A program made the translations under genes and the position numbers. From contig HG738138.1 in NCBI GenBank assembly GCA_000499405.2, positions 21,710,824 through 21,774,823 on the forward strand: 64,000 nt of DNA, read 5' to 3'. The notes under the pieces were generated by a model, which saw nothing but the letters and a program-made list of their open reading frames with translations, did no database searches and had not been told where the DNA came from. The stretch comes from Onchocerca volvulus. Its lineage: Eukaryota > Nematoda > Chromadorea > Rhabditida > Onchocercidae. This document shows, one piece after another, positions 1 to 12,962 of the stretch. How positions within the stretch are numbered: the stretch's first letter is position 1; every line of letters starts with the position of its first letter.

Positions 1-3000
1 CAAAACTTTTCAAGTGCCGTTTAAATAAGTGATTTTCGGTTCATTCTTTTTAAAAAGTTTAAATGCAAGATAAATTTGAAAAAAAAAAATAAATAAAGCT
101 CCCGTCTATGGCCGAGTTTTGATAAATTTATAATTATTTTATTGCTTTTATATCATGACAGTCATATCTTATATTCAAAATTGATTGATTCTCAGCCTAA
201 ATTGCTTTTCTAGTTTTTCAAGCGGTTTCCCTATGATTTTACGGTTTTACCTTCATAAGCATCTGCAAGTTTCAGTCAAATTAGACATCCTCAGAATTGC
301 CGGAATTTAATGACAGCGAAAAATTGATAAAATGATTCAATATATCACTGAAATGATAAATGAAGAAAAAGAATAATTCGTGTATCACTGGAAAAGGATA
401 TTAATTATGCCAGATCTGTCCTGCGAGAAATGTACAGAGATAACAAAGTATTTACTCGTTTTCTTTTGAATTATTTCAGGCTGTAACTGTAATGTGAAAT
501 TCCAAACTTTGGTCTTTCTTCTCCTTATCATCCTAGATTTTATCTTAAAGATAATCAATCAGTAATGATATTTTCTCAAAATACGAAGACGATTTTTTCA
601 TTATTTTCAAAAAAAAACAAAAAAAACAAACAAACAAACAAAAAAGAAACAAAAATTAATGATATTCATTGTCTTTTAGTCTGTCCGAATAAAGAAACTA
701 TTGTTATCCTCGATGAATAATTTAGCTAATTAAAAGAGAGTTTTTTTTTTTTTTTTGTCTTGGATATGCTTTGCTTACTAAGGATCACTGAAAAAAAAAA
801 ACCGATTAGAAGATGAAAATAATTTGATATGTACGATTTTAAGAAGATATTATTACTAAGACAAGTCGATATGATTGCATCTTGCAACGGTGTCTTATCT
901 CCTTCAATTTTCAAATCTTTTGAATTAAAAATCACGCAAATTGAAATTCTTTCAACAGATTATCATTTAATAATATAATAAATTACAACTGCAACAAGTC
1001 TTCTTTGTCCACGGTTCAGTGACTTAGTGTTATCAAAAAGGATGAAAAAGAAGCGCTCTTAGTTGTTGACACATTAACGAAACTTTGAAACATCGTTGCA
1101 TATTGCTTAATAGAAGCCAAACGATGCGAATTATTGATAATGAAATGAAGAATTGGATAAAATGGATTTGATAAAAGACTGATATCTTCTTCCAAGGAAT
1201 TGAATGAAAAGAAATTTTTCAACATAAAGAAATGTGTTGAAGTCAGAATTCATCTATAATCCATCACAAAGCTGAAGTAACTATAAAATCAACAAGTGAT
1301 AGGGTATGGAGAGAATGAAAAATGTATCGGTGCTACATTAAATCTTCTCTTATTCAGTGTTTACAAAATTATTGTGCTTATATTGAAAAATAACATCAGC
1401 TCAATCTACTAAAAAATGAGACCAATGAAAAATGTACAGTAAGATGTTATCACGATAATGAAATTAATCGTCTTTACTGATTTTCTTATCGTTCAAACAT
1501 TTCCAATAATTATGATGAAAATAAATCAAGAGAAGAATCTTTGTCTGAAAAAATTTTCAGACAGAAAGAATTGTGAATGAAATAAATGAATGAACCAACA
1601 TAAATTCTATATGACAACAATATAACGGAACAAAATTTCCGAAAATTTTTTCGTTAGAGATGATAAAATAATTGCAAAAAATTAAACAGTTTTTGTTTTT
1701 TTTTTCTTTCAGCCCTTTTAAACATCTAATCTATTGAATCTCTTCAAATTCATAAATTAATGAGTTTTTTCCTAGCATTTTTTGTTGCAATCGTAATTGA
1801 ATTGCTTGCTGCACGTGATAGCTAATCAGGTTTTAAAAATTTGCGATAGAAAATTAAGCAGACCCAAAGAAACAAAAAAATTAGGCAAAACAAAACATAC
1901 TTTAAATCGGCTTCTTTAAATATTTGATATAATGTGACGTGCACCATATTCACTTTTCCAATCTTTTCAAGAACCTGGAACAAAAAAATCGTATTTAACC
2001 TTATTTTCACAAGTTAATTGTACAAGCATGGTGGAGAAATAAATTGAATTTGCCCGCAAAATAACTGGAATTCATGATTTATATGCGAATAAATAGGAAA
2101 AGTAATGAAAGCAAATCCATACTAAACACTCGATTATTTAATTGATCGCCGATTAATAAATTTAACAAAATTTCAGGAAGAAGAAAGAAACGTTCCGAAT
2201 AAGAAATGAAGAAAATATTGCGGAATCGTTTATTTTACAATAAATTTATTCTGCTGTTGAAGAAATAACGGAACGAAAATGAGAAAATGGCAAGTTCATT
2301 TTAATATTTTAGTAAAAAATGAAGTGTAAAATAGTTATGTCAACAGACTGCTCGTTTTCTTACCCAACTCAACTTTCCACCCATCTTGGCTTCCGAGAAT
2401 GAAAATTTGGTACATCGAGTTAACGCACTGCAGATGGTTTACAAGTGGTGAAAAGGTTAATAATTGTTGTCTCGAATGCATATGTTCAGTCATTCATTCT
2501 GATGGAAACGGAAATGACAACTAAATTTCCGGTTTTCCACCCATAATATATTGTTTCAATTAAAACGCATGTCAGAGATCACATTGCATATTTCGGTATT
2601 AGAATAATTTGTATTTATATAATCAGATATTAATTTTAAAGTTTCTTATAATCCACAACTTCGAAACTTATAATTTTGGTATTTTCCATTCTGATTGTAA
2701 TGTCAATAATAGGGTCAATGGTAAGCAAAATGATTATTTTTCAGTGAAAAAATTGCTAGCAATAATAAGGCTTAAAGTAAAGTTTAAAATTTAATACACT
2801 TCAAGCGGTTGTTTGAGATTTTAATACATGAGAATCTTTAAAACACCGCAATCTAGAATAATCGGCTAGGAAAAGAAATCCCAAACAAATTTTTTTTTCT
2901 TTTTCTTATCTCACTTTTCATTCAGTCAGGCTTCCTTTTCTTTAAAGACTAAAAAATTCATGTTTTGGAAAAATATGAAAACGCATAGTTCCTTATGAAA

Positions 3001-3887
3001 TATATGCTCTCAACTTTCACTGAAATAATAGAAAAAGTAGAATATTTTTGCGGCACAGAAAAACTGCTTCAATTATTTTGCAATGTTCAGAAAAAGTAGA
3101 ATTATTTCAGGTCATACAAGCAGCATGAATCGTTTTTATAGTTAATAAAGCTTGGGAATAAGTTTTAATGGCCTTAGAAATTATGCCATTAAGAAAAAGT
3201 TAAGTTTGAATAGTTTTAACAGCATTAGATATTATCTGCATCAAATGGCTGAATATTGAGAAGAAATGATAGAAAAAAAGCTGCTCAGTTGAAAACGAAA
3301 AATGAAAAAGGGAAGAAAAGAAAGAAAGAAACGAAGGAAATAATTAATGAATCTTTAAATAAGATGCAAGACTCTTAATGAAGGAATTAAAAGAATCTAT
3401 TATAATTTGCAACATTCATCCTGTATTTAGAAGTTACAAATTCTTACTTAATTTGTTTCTCTGCTTAAAGCTCTACCTACCAGTCTATTTCTTATTCTAC
3501 TTCAGTGTAGAATACAAACATTTGAAATTAGCTAGCACGGCAATTTGAGTAATTAAGCATTCATCGATTTTTGAAAAAGATAATGAATGCAAAAAAGAAG
3601 ATGAAAATACAGCAAGAGAAGTTTGGCTAATAAAAGCAAGAAGTGTGAAATAGAGATGTTGCCGGTAAACATTTTTTGAAAGAAGAGAATCCGAAGACAC
3701 AATGAATGATTAATGCTCGAATTGAAAGTTAACATGCAAATGCACATTAAAAATATATGCGAGAATTCTTTGTTTGTCTCTCAATAATAATTCTGAGTAA
3801 ATTTCACTACTCCTATCTATTATTTCAGTGATAATTCCCCTAATTCTTTCTTCCTATGATCATTTATATGTTTTAAAATAGATGGTT

Positions 3888-3901
3888 CCGGCCATGGCCG
3901 G
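3888..3901. repeat. 14-bp GC-rich perfect palindrome
   Basis: CCGGCCATGGCCGG, fully self-complementary, in a strongly AT-rich context. Could be a protein-binding site or the relic of a repeat; nothing adjacent decides. Confidence 0.6.
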
Positions 3902-5049
3902 TTCAGCTAGTCTAAATAAATAAAAAATGTAACTGTTCGTTTGTCCAAAATCTCTTAGATCCCCGAAAGTTCTTTAACACGCGCCTATTCGAATCCAACA
4001 TTGCATCAAATGTTGGGTGAAAATGAATAACGAACATTTAGATTTGTAATTTGTATTTATTTCGCTTTACACTAATAAAGATAACAATTAAGAGCTAATA
4101 ATAAATAAATAACAATAAATAGCAAATAACAATAATGAATAATGATAGTCATAATAATAAATAATAAATAACACTAATAATCTTTAGTCATTATTATTTT
4201 TGAGAAAAGAAGTGATTTTGGATTTCACTGAAAAATTTTAAATAATGAGCGATTTTGAATACGATATATGAGACAAAAAAAAGGAGAAAATTCTGGACTA
4301 ATTAAGAAGCAGAGAACATTAATTAAGTGAGTAAGTGATAAAGAAGTTTGGAAATTTACCGAAATGAAAGAGGAAAGTGAGTCTATTAATTCATAAAAGA
4401 CTAAACTAATTTACAAGTAGAAAATGTGCACGTTTTCAAATCAGAAAAGCAGGTCGATAATATTGCTGATCTTCTCGACAGCGAACTCATTATGATAACG
4501 AAAGTAAGACGATGGATGGGTAAGGTGGCGAGAGAAATGTCGATTGTGAATTGAATTCGTTCAAATTAAATTAACCAATTGAACGAATGACTAACGGATG
4601 GAACAAAGTACGATAATAACGATAAAATTTACTGCCTCTTCTCCAAATGTTGATCTTCTACGCCGTATTGATAGTGATTTCATTTGTATACTCATGAAAA
4701 TGTTCACAGATATTGAATTTTTTTTTTTTTTTTTTTGAAAACTATCCAAGGAATCGGGTCGGAAATTTGATCCATTTCCAAAAATTTATTTTCAGTGTAA
4801 CAATAACACTGCACGGAAAATAATGCTTCAAAATTATTCGAATTTCCTTTTTTATAGACAGATGAAATGACATTAACTTCGTTTGAAATTTCGACCATTC
4901 CAAAGAGTTCTATGTGTAAAGACAACAAAAATTGTTTAGTTTCGAGACATTTCGAACAAGGCACTAAGTCTTTCCTTATTCAATTTAAAATTATCGACAA
5001 ATGAGAAAAATCCATTCTCTGCGGATGTTTAGTAGGAAATATGAAAGTC

Positions 5050-5056
5050 AATAATA

Positions 5057-5121
<65 letters not shown>
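5050..5121. repeat. (AAT)n microsatellite
   Basis: About 24 copies of AAT/ATA with one interrupting TAG near the left end. Confidence 0.95.
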
Positions 5122-6755
5122 CAGTTTTTCGAATATTATTTGCTGAATATAGTGAAATAGAAAACTCAATTTAATTTGGTTCAATTTATTTCAGCTTAAT
5201 TTCATTCTGCTCCCTTCTACTGTAGTCGTAAAAAACTGAAATGAAATCAAAAAAAATTAGGAAATGGAGAAAAGAAAAAAAAAAACTTCAATTTCAGATT
5301 AAGGACATGATACAGTTGTGGATAGTAAAAGAAACAGAAGGAGAATGGTGCCGTCACTTTCGAGATATGCAGTACTGATCCGATGATTGCTAAGATGGAT
5401 GATTATTGATAAGAAAGATTGCAACAGCTAAGAATGGCTGTGATATGTCAACACAAGGTTATTACTGTTATTAAATGGCAATATTACGATTAATTGTTAA
5501 TAAATCGAAAAAGGAGGGCATAAATGGCATCAATCGAAGTTTAATTGATCGTAAACCATGCAATTCCGCTGCAGTTGCATGTAGAGATTATAAAAATTCG
5601 CAAAAGAATAAAAAGTTGAGTTCATGCTCATTTGCAGGCTGTGCGATTTTTGAAATTACAGGAAATCTGTCGCAGATAAAAAAATAACGATTAAAAACAT
5701 ATAAAGAGAGTTGAGTAAAATGGGAAAAATTATGTGTTTAGCATCCTTGAATGGCAAGAACGAGAACTATTAATAAGCAAAAAAGTATAGCAAAAAATGA
5801 TTTGACATCTCGCATTACAAAAAAAGCATTCAAAATGAGTGATTCACGTGAAACTATATCTTACTCATTTTTGTTAAATTTTAAAACCATTTAGCGTCTC
5901 TATTGTGAATCTATCCAAGGACTTTTTGTTCTACCTTGTTTGACCTTCAAAGTGATTTCTTCCAATGTAATTCAAAACCAAAAAAAAAAAAAAATAAAAA
6001 TAAAAAAAAAACGAGAAAAAAGAGGGAATGTTTATAAAGCCTAGAAGATGATAATCAAAACAATAACTACTTCTGTAATAGCTGTTGACTTTCAATATAA
6101 TAACCTTTTTGGACATTGATCAGCAATTGAAATAACATACAAAAAATCGATATTATTATCATCCATTTTTCAATTAATACTTGATATACGTCTAATTGAG
6201 AGTTATGTTCAAATTATTATGAGTAATGATAATATATTTATGTCACATTCAGAAAAATTTTACAATGGTCTTTTATGAAATTATCACTAAATTTAATTTC
6301 AAATTTACAATTTAATTTCCTAATATTGAGAATACAAAATATACTAAGAGATCGAAAACAAAGATGAAGTTCAAATTCATCGAAAGTGAAAATAATTGAA
6401 ATGAAACGAAAGTTTAATTTTCCGCAGAATCAAAGAAGAGAATTTTCGTATAAAGATATTAGATTTCACATTAGTTACGGAAGACCCAAGGAGAAATACA
6501 AACATATTCCACAATAAATCGAAAACCAAACAGGAAGGAAGTAGGAAGGAAATAACTGGAACTATAATACCAGAAATGCTTCACATATGGGAAAAGAAGG
6601 TACCATAAAAGGCATTTTTTATGCATTCTTTTACTTGGAAAGAAAGAGGAAATCAATTTCATCTTATGACACAGACAGAATAAAAGTTGCACCATTCTTT
6701 GAATTTAAGTTTATATAATTCAGGTTAGTAGCGTATTAGGCTGTTGATCTGAAGC

Positions 6756-7264
6756 TTCCTTCGCGCAAGAAAGCTTATACAAATATTATGCATAACGTCT
6801 CTACTAATCCTTTCACTTTTATTTGCTGTTCGCTAAATTCAACACATTTGGTTCAAACAAGTTCTTAATTTCTATCCACAATGACAATCCTAAACTGGCA
6901 AAATGCTTCGACACTTTTCGTGCATTCGAACTCGCTCGAAACATGACAGGAGATATAATTAGCCTGACGAGTAACAAATCAATAAGGTTTGCTTCAAGTA
7001 TGGACATTCTATAATCTAGTCATTGTCTGGGCAATCGAATACTTGCAAAGTGACTTGGTGCTTTTTCGATTTCTTCGACTGATGTCCATCTTTTTATATT
7101 GATGGCGCAAAATTCAAGGACTTTGAGTCATATATTCCATTCTAATGATGTTCAGCATTTGTTTAAACAAGTAAACTGAGTTTAACGAAGAGTAAGCAAT
7201 AAGTAAAAGGATACAGTAGAGACATTATGCATAATATTTGTGTAAGCTTTCTTGTCCGAAGGAA
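6756..7264. mobile_element. 509-bp element with imperfect inverted arms of about 105 bp (MITE-like)
   Basis: The outer ends TTCCTTCG (6756-6763) and CGAAGGAA (7257-7264) begin two inverted arms, 6756-6860 and 7159-7264. The best-kept part reads CAAGAAAGCTTA, one variable base, ACAAATATTATGCATAA, one variable base, then GTCTCTACT, in both arms. Similarity continues less well to the AAACAAG at about 6860 and its partner near 7160. No convincing target-site duplication was found beside the ends. The core (about 6861-7158) encodes no recognised protein, although a stretch of 63 codons is open on both strands. Best explained as a decayed non-autonomous DNA transposon or an inverted duplication. 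Confidence 0.6.
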
Positions 7265-7269
7265 ACTCG

Positions 7270-10037
7270 TTTTTTGTAAATCAATGATTCGGTATAAAAA
7301 CTTCAATCTCACTAAAAACTGTAATTTAGTATTTGAATACTTGATCTAGTTTTTATTGTAATAAAAAGTACTGCTTCTTGACAGTTTAATTCAGAGTAAA
7401 TTAAAATTGGAATGTTAAATGAATCTACCCCAGTGTCTTATGAACAAGTGTGCCATCACCCATAATAACTAAAACTTTGCTTAAATGACAATTCTGTAGT
7501 CCTATGTGCCAATACTGATACAATTTCATATCAGGAAAATTTGTAAATCAAGTACAAAAGCTTATCGTAGATAACTGGTGAGACAAAACAAGTATATTAA
7601 AAATCTTTGGTGGATTGAGTATTATATTGATTACAAGAAAAGTGTTGTGATCATCAAGTTTATGATTATAAATCTGAAATTTCCTGAATTTTTCCATGGA
7701 ATTTAAGATATAAGAATAAAAAAAAAGTATAATTTGGGAAATCGCAAGATAATTCATAGTTCCCGACGTCATTTGCAAAATATCTCATTAAATACAGTGG
7801 ATATTCAAGTACTGCATTTTATAGTATAGTAGTAGAAAGGATTGACAATGAATGACAATATTTGGCAGTATCGATAAATCATGTTGAACCTTGGCTATTC
7901 TTGCTTGTGGACATGATTTCACTGCCTTTTAGTGACACGGATGCAATCGAAAAAAATTATTGGTAATATCCCCTACTTACAAAATGATAACCAAAAAGTG
8001 CATTTAGCCCATATGCTTTGTTTTTATGGAAATACAGGGAAATCATCAGCTGATGATCTAGTCCTGTTCGAATGCAACTTTGCTCCGAAATTTCAAAGCA
8101 ATCGATTGAAAACTCCCGGAGATTCAAGACTTGTAACAACCAGTATTTTACACTTCTATTCATATGTATTAGCGGAAAACGCATATTTTTTCCTATCGCA
8201 GGCATCCACAAAATCGGAGTTGGAGTCAATTCAGCTGTAGCATTCCGATTGGACTGGAACTTGGGGCAGGTCGGCTCATGTAGTTTAGCTGAGGCAGTTT
8301 AGTCACAACTCAATTCACAATCCAATCTTGAGGATGGTCCAAAAGTAGCTTAGGACTTCGAAATTGAAATCAGTTCAGTTGAAATGAGTTCAATAGCAAC
8401 TCAATTTCGAGTTCGAATTCAGGAGAAGTGGCAATTCCACAATTCAGCAGTAGCGGTGCAGTTCGACGGTAGCAGAAGTTCAAGTTCAAGTTCAGTCACA
8501 AAATCAATTTGAGGACAATCCCACGACAGCAGGAGCCAAATTTCAACGGCACGAGCAACAACAGTTCAGCAAGAGCAACAGCAGTGGTAAAGCGAAAGGA
8601 GAACAACAATTACAAAGAGAAGATATGGCATCACTTAACAATTATCCGAGAATATTATCAGTAGAGTCGATCGCTAGGGTTATTCTTCTTCATTAATCTA
8701 ATTGAAGAACTGCTCCTAGAATCTTCTTTGAGTGGAATTTTCTTTGCAGTTTTCTTTGAATGGCGACTGATTATTCCGATCATTCTGTTTTCCCATGAAT
8801 GCTTTGGTTAATCTTAACTCTTTATATAGTGGAAGTTTGTTTACCAAATATCAACCTTATCACAATTTATGGCACGTTAACTTATAGCACAAAGAGAGTT
8901 AATTTACAATATATTAACTTCAGTATAAAGATCTTGTTTTCTACTTGTCAATCGTAGCGGAATTTTACAATATATTAACATAGCGCAAAAGGAGTTTGTT
9001 TACACTGTTTCACCATAGCTCGACACGATTTACAATATGTTAACTATATTGAAAACTTGGTTGTACTAAAATATTTCTGTCATACGAAAACATGTTAACA
9101 AAAACAAAACATATTTTTGGAAAAAATTCATGCTTTTCTTCAGATGAAAAATTTCAGCAATTATTCTCTTGCAACTATATTGTTTAAAAATTCTGAAAAA
9201 AAAAAAAAAAAAAAAGAATCAGATTACTGAAGTATTTAGACGCCGAGAAAGAGCTTAACTCTGATGCCTAAGATTTCCCAATTTTGTCTTCCCTGTCAAA
9301 CATCTCAAGAAATTTAGATTAAAGCACTTGAAAGCGAAATCATGAAGCACTAAGACTCTAAAACAGAGATTATTACGCTAAAATTGAATTCTTTTCTTTT
9401 TCTAAATCAGTTTTGCCTCGCCTTTTGAGTGTCTAGAAAGAATTAGTTTAGGGAATACATAAGCACTGAAAAATAGCCTGACTCTCGCATCCAAGACTGA
9501 TATCTTTTATTAACTTCAAACCACCACTTTAATCTTCCGTATAAGTGGGACAGTAAATGTCTTCAACATTTAATTCAGAACTTCCAGACAAAACGCAAGC
9601 TTCTATATCTTGAGTCAAACAAACTGCTACATCATTTGGATGCATTTAGAAGAAAAGTATTACTGTGCAGCTACAAAAAGAATGTCTGTCCTCAAAATTT
9701 TTTTAATGCTATACTGAGCAAGACAGTACATATAATTGAAAATAGTGAAAAACGAATAAAAATTAAAGACAATAACAAACAAAATAGCAAAACTTTAAAA
9801 TTCAAATTCATACTTTAACAGCATAACACATGCAATTATTGCAACATGCAAAACATTACCATAAAAGATAAGCAACAAGTTTTTTCATACCAAAAGACGT
9901 GTCTAACATGATGGAACCGTTCAGTTTTAAGATAACGCTTTTATCTTACGCTAAATTATAAAGTCAATGTGCATAAAAAAGAATTTCGTATATAAGACCA
10001 AGTGGTTCTGCACAAAAATTAAAAAATAGAAAAAAGA
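7270..10037. other. Gene-less interval with an unexplained GC-richer block at 7930-8640
   Basis: Most is AT-rich without supported genes. The block 7930-8640 has clearly more G+C than its surroundings: 7932-8240 is open for about 100 codons on both strands, and 8290-8620 is full of GTTCAA/GTTCAG/CAACAG-like words (for example a triple GTTCAA run near 8470). No protein family was recognised on either strand. It may be a decayed mobile element or foreign insertion. The degenerate array at 8.86-9.04 kb follows. Confidence 0.4.
8864..9044. repeat. Degenerate tandem array, unit about 60-66 bp
   Basis: The core ATTTACAATATATTAAC recurs at about 8901-8918, 8961-8979 and 9028-9044, with a more diverged copy (AATTTATGGCACGTTAAC) at 8864-8881. 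Between cores, a short segment with TATAGCACAAAG or ATAGCGCAAAAG variants follows the TTAAC. Ancient tandem repeat; no function evident. Confidence 0.55.
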
Positions 10038-12954
10038 TTAGCTTTTAATGGGCTCTTCGCTCACGTTCTCACCCAATTCAGTACGATAAAAATCAACAAT
10101 ACTAGCTCCATGTCCAGTAACGTACTCATGAACTGTTTGTGAAGGATTCAGCATAAATGCTTGTCTTAATAGCTGAGTTTCATTTTCATCAATATGCGTG
10201 ACCTAAAATAACATACAATTATAATATCTTCAAAATATCACAGCAAATTTAGAACTATAAAACAATGACAAAAACCATTGTTAATGAATTACCTGAATAT
10301 CTCCCTTCGAACGCTTTTGCTATTTCGTGCTCACTTTTTTTTCTTTTCCTTTTTTTTTTTCTTTTTTTTTTTGCATTTATTTTGTTGCCACCAATTTTCG
10401 ATTCTGATTAATACTTTATTCTAACGAGTTTAAACTACAAGTATGAACTCATATGTTTATATTTAAAAAATTTATATATTTAGTCTTATGTTCTGTCAAC
10501 AGTACGAGTGCAACCGCTTAAATTTAGTAAGAACATATAAATGGAATTAAAAGAACAGATATTCCAGAATTCCCTCGATTAATTTCACTTTACTCTTCAG
10601 TCTTTTTTTTTTTTTTTTTTTTTTTACTGAACCGCTTAAAAAGTTACATTATTAATTGTAACCAACCTCTCCATCATAATAGGCATTAATTTCGTCTTCC
10701 AGAGATTCCTCCTCTCTCACAACTGTTGTTTTCTTTGCAGCCAATGGTGTACCCAGTGTTAAAGACCTAAAATATATTTGCTATCATAAAGTTTTATATA
10801 AAAATAATTTTATTAATGCACATGTAATTTAGTCTCCAAAACCATGGAAATTAGATAATGAACTACTAACTTGAATTTGAACTAAATTAGAGTTCCAATT
10901 CCAATCTCAAATTCGAAATAAAGTATCTTATTTCAATAAAATATCTTATTTCATTGTATTCACACAAGATTCTACGAACATAATGATATTAAACTGAGCA
11001 TGTGATGGTCGATAAAGTGATTTACCTCATTCCTACAATATGTTGACATAACTGCTGCCCCAATTTTTCAGTTGGAAAATTAGTTTTGTTCGACCCCTTC
11101 AGGCCAACAACAGATACATATCTTCCCATGCATACTGTATCGGTACCTTCTTAACAAAAAATTGTTTATTAATCAACTTTTCAAGTAATGTTTTAATAGA
11201 ATTTTCAACAAATTTTTTAAAGACATATAATTTCAAGCAGTAAATAAATTTCATACCATGAAATTCACTTTTTGAAATTATATGCCTTTAAAAAAGCAAA
11301 CCTTTGGGATGTGCGTAGCCAAAAAGTTGAACATCAGGTGGTGCCAGTATTAGCTGCGCTCTAGAAAGGGTTATGTTTTCACCAAGTTTACCGACGGCTT
11401 TCGTAATTAAGTGTTTGACTGGATTACCATTTTCTGATGTTTTGAGAGAATCAATATCTGTAATACTGTTTATAGAAAATCAGCAGGATACTTTTAGAAA
11501 TTAGAATTAATGAATATTTCGTAATTATTTCATAATGCCGATAAATCTAGATGATCTCAAACTCCATGAAAGTTCTGTCTGAATTTCTAAATTTAACAAA
11601 TATAAAGTAAGGCTTTATTTCAGTAATTAAAAAAAGAATAGAGCAACGATTAAAAATTTCAAAAAAACTTAAAGTAATAGAACAATTTCAAATAAACTTA
11701 TTCTGCATGTAAATCATGCAATAGCGATTTCCTTACAGATTTTTCTTTCAGAACGGAAACAGCGAAAATATAAATCTGCAAATGAAAGAAAAAAAATTTA
11801 ATGCTCACATGCTTGTGTTTAAAAAGTTACTCACTTGAATTCAATAACTTGAAGCCATCACTGACTGTTCCATTCTGATCATGATCAGCAGCATGCAAAA
11901 CTGCTTTAACTATATTTTCAACCTAAAAGAATGTCATATTAATAATTCTAAAACATAATAAGCATTACAGTGATAATTCCAAAATGAATAAGTCCACTGT
12001 GGCCATCACACAGCTTATAACATCGATTATTGAGTTTTCATAAAAGTTTTTCACAAAATGATTCTCGATGAAAATTAATCATATTTTTCTATAACCTACT
12101 AATTGTTTAAAATGTTCGTTTCTGGAAACAAAGTCCGTCTCACAATTTAATTCAACAATAGCCGCCTTATTGTTCTTCACTAGCACCGACACAACACCTT
12201 GTCTTGTTGGTCTATCACCAAGTCTGGAAAACAATTTGAACTCTAAAATTTCAAAGCATAAAAAATATGCTTAAAAAACACGAGAGATTACTAACGGTTA
12301 CTTTGCAGCTTTCTCCCAGCCTTCTTCTATAGCCCTTTTTTTCAACCATTTGATAGCCTCATCCAGATCATCTGGTCCAAATTTATTGAGTGCTTTGCGG
12401 CAATTCACATAGCTGTATCCAGTCTTTTTTCGCAATTCTTTTAATGCCTGAAATGAACATAGGATGAACAAATATTAACAAAACTGGCAAAATGGATGGA
12501 AAAAATACTAGAAAATAATTCAATCATAACCTTACGAAAAATACTGAAATGCTAACTTGAACTAGAAGTGAAAGTAAATTCAGCTCATTACTTCCCAAGT
12601 GAAAAGCTTCTATTTTATGAGGATTAGAAGAAAATGACGGTAATGCTTGAAACAGGAATAAGATTAAAGTTCGGGCAAAATTAGACTGTCGTGAAGTGCA
12701 GCAAATACAACGAATTCAATTGATTTTGCAACATTCACTCGAAAAATCTGAATTTGGATTTAAATATGCGACATACGAATTTTAATGAATTTCCCGGTGA
12801 CGTGTATTAAGCCCGAATTTGAGGTATTCTAAAATCCTAAAAAAATTACTTCTTTGGTATTATTCGATGTAGGTGCAACGACAGTAACCGAACACAGTCG
12901 ATTGAAACATTTTTTGAGCACAATTAATCGAATTAACTGCCGTGATGTAATCAT
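10038..12954 (-). CDS. tsfm-1: Mitochondrial elongation factor Ts (EF-Ts), complete, 8 exons, 335 aa
   Basis: Guanine-nucleotide exchange factor that reloads mitochondrial EF-Tu with GTP during organelle translation. Exons, 5' to 3' on the minus strand: 12954-12850, 12447-12302, 12223-12100, 11922-11835, 11457-11302, 11149-11026, 10766-10667, 10202-10038 (stop TAA at 10038-10040). All junctions are GT/AG and all phases agree; the coding length is 1008 nt. Residues 1-35 (exon 1, starting [15 protein letters not shown]) are basic and lack acidic residues until the last one, as expected of a mitochondrial transit peptide. Exon 2 starts the UBA-like EF-Ts N-domain ([20 protein letters not shown], then DEAIKWLKK). 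Exon 3 carries the EF-Ts signature TDFVSRN at residues 113-119, the loop that contacts EF-Tu in this family. Length fits animal mitochondrial EF-Ts. Start chosen because it is the only ATG giving a transit peptide in phase with exon 2, just after an acceptor-like site. The stop lies 2.25 kb from the rin-1 stop side by side on the same strand, with no sign of an operon. The symbol follows the C. elegans orthologue name; exact ends of exon 5 are the least certain. Confidence 0.95.
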
Positions 12955-12960
12955 CAAATC

Positions 12961-12962
12961 CT
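12961..12962 (-). promoter_or_regulatory. Candidate spliced-leader acceptor of the EF-Ts gene
   Basis: On the minus strand a T-rich run (TTTTTCATTTTTAAG) ends in AG six bases before the EF-Ts ATG. No upstream coding exon is visible. This is the arrangement of a nematode SL trans-splice site, so the mature mRNA would have a very short 5' UTR. Inference; RNA reads with a spliced leader would confirm it. Confidence 0.5.

Larger units (their letters stand above)
1..6755. other. AT-rich interval, no supported gene
   Basis: Only short chance frames are visible, none with family motifs or a chain of phase-consistent exons. Holds low-complexity AAT-rich DNA at about 4080-4200, an (AAT)n microsatellite at 5050-5121, several homopolymer A/T runs, and a GC palindrome at 3888-3901. 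It may include distal regulatory sequence or repeat remnants. Confidence 0.5.

Noticed and set aside
7957..8229. 90-codon minus-strand frame
   Set aside because: No family recognised and the opposite strand is equally open; not called as a gene, only noted as an unexplained block.
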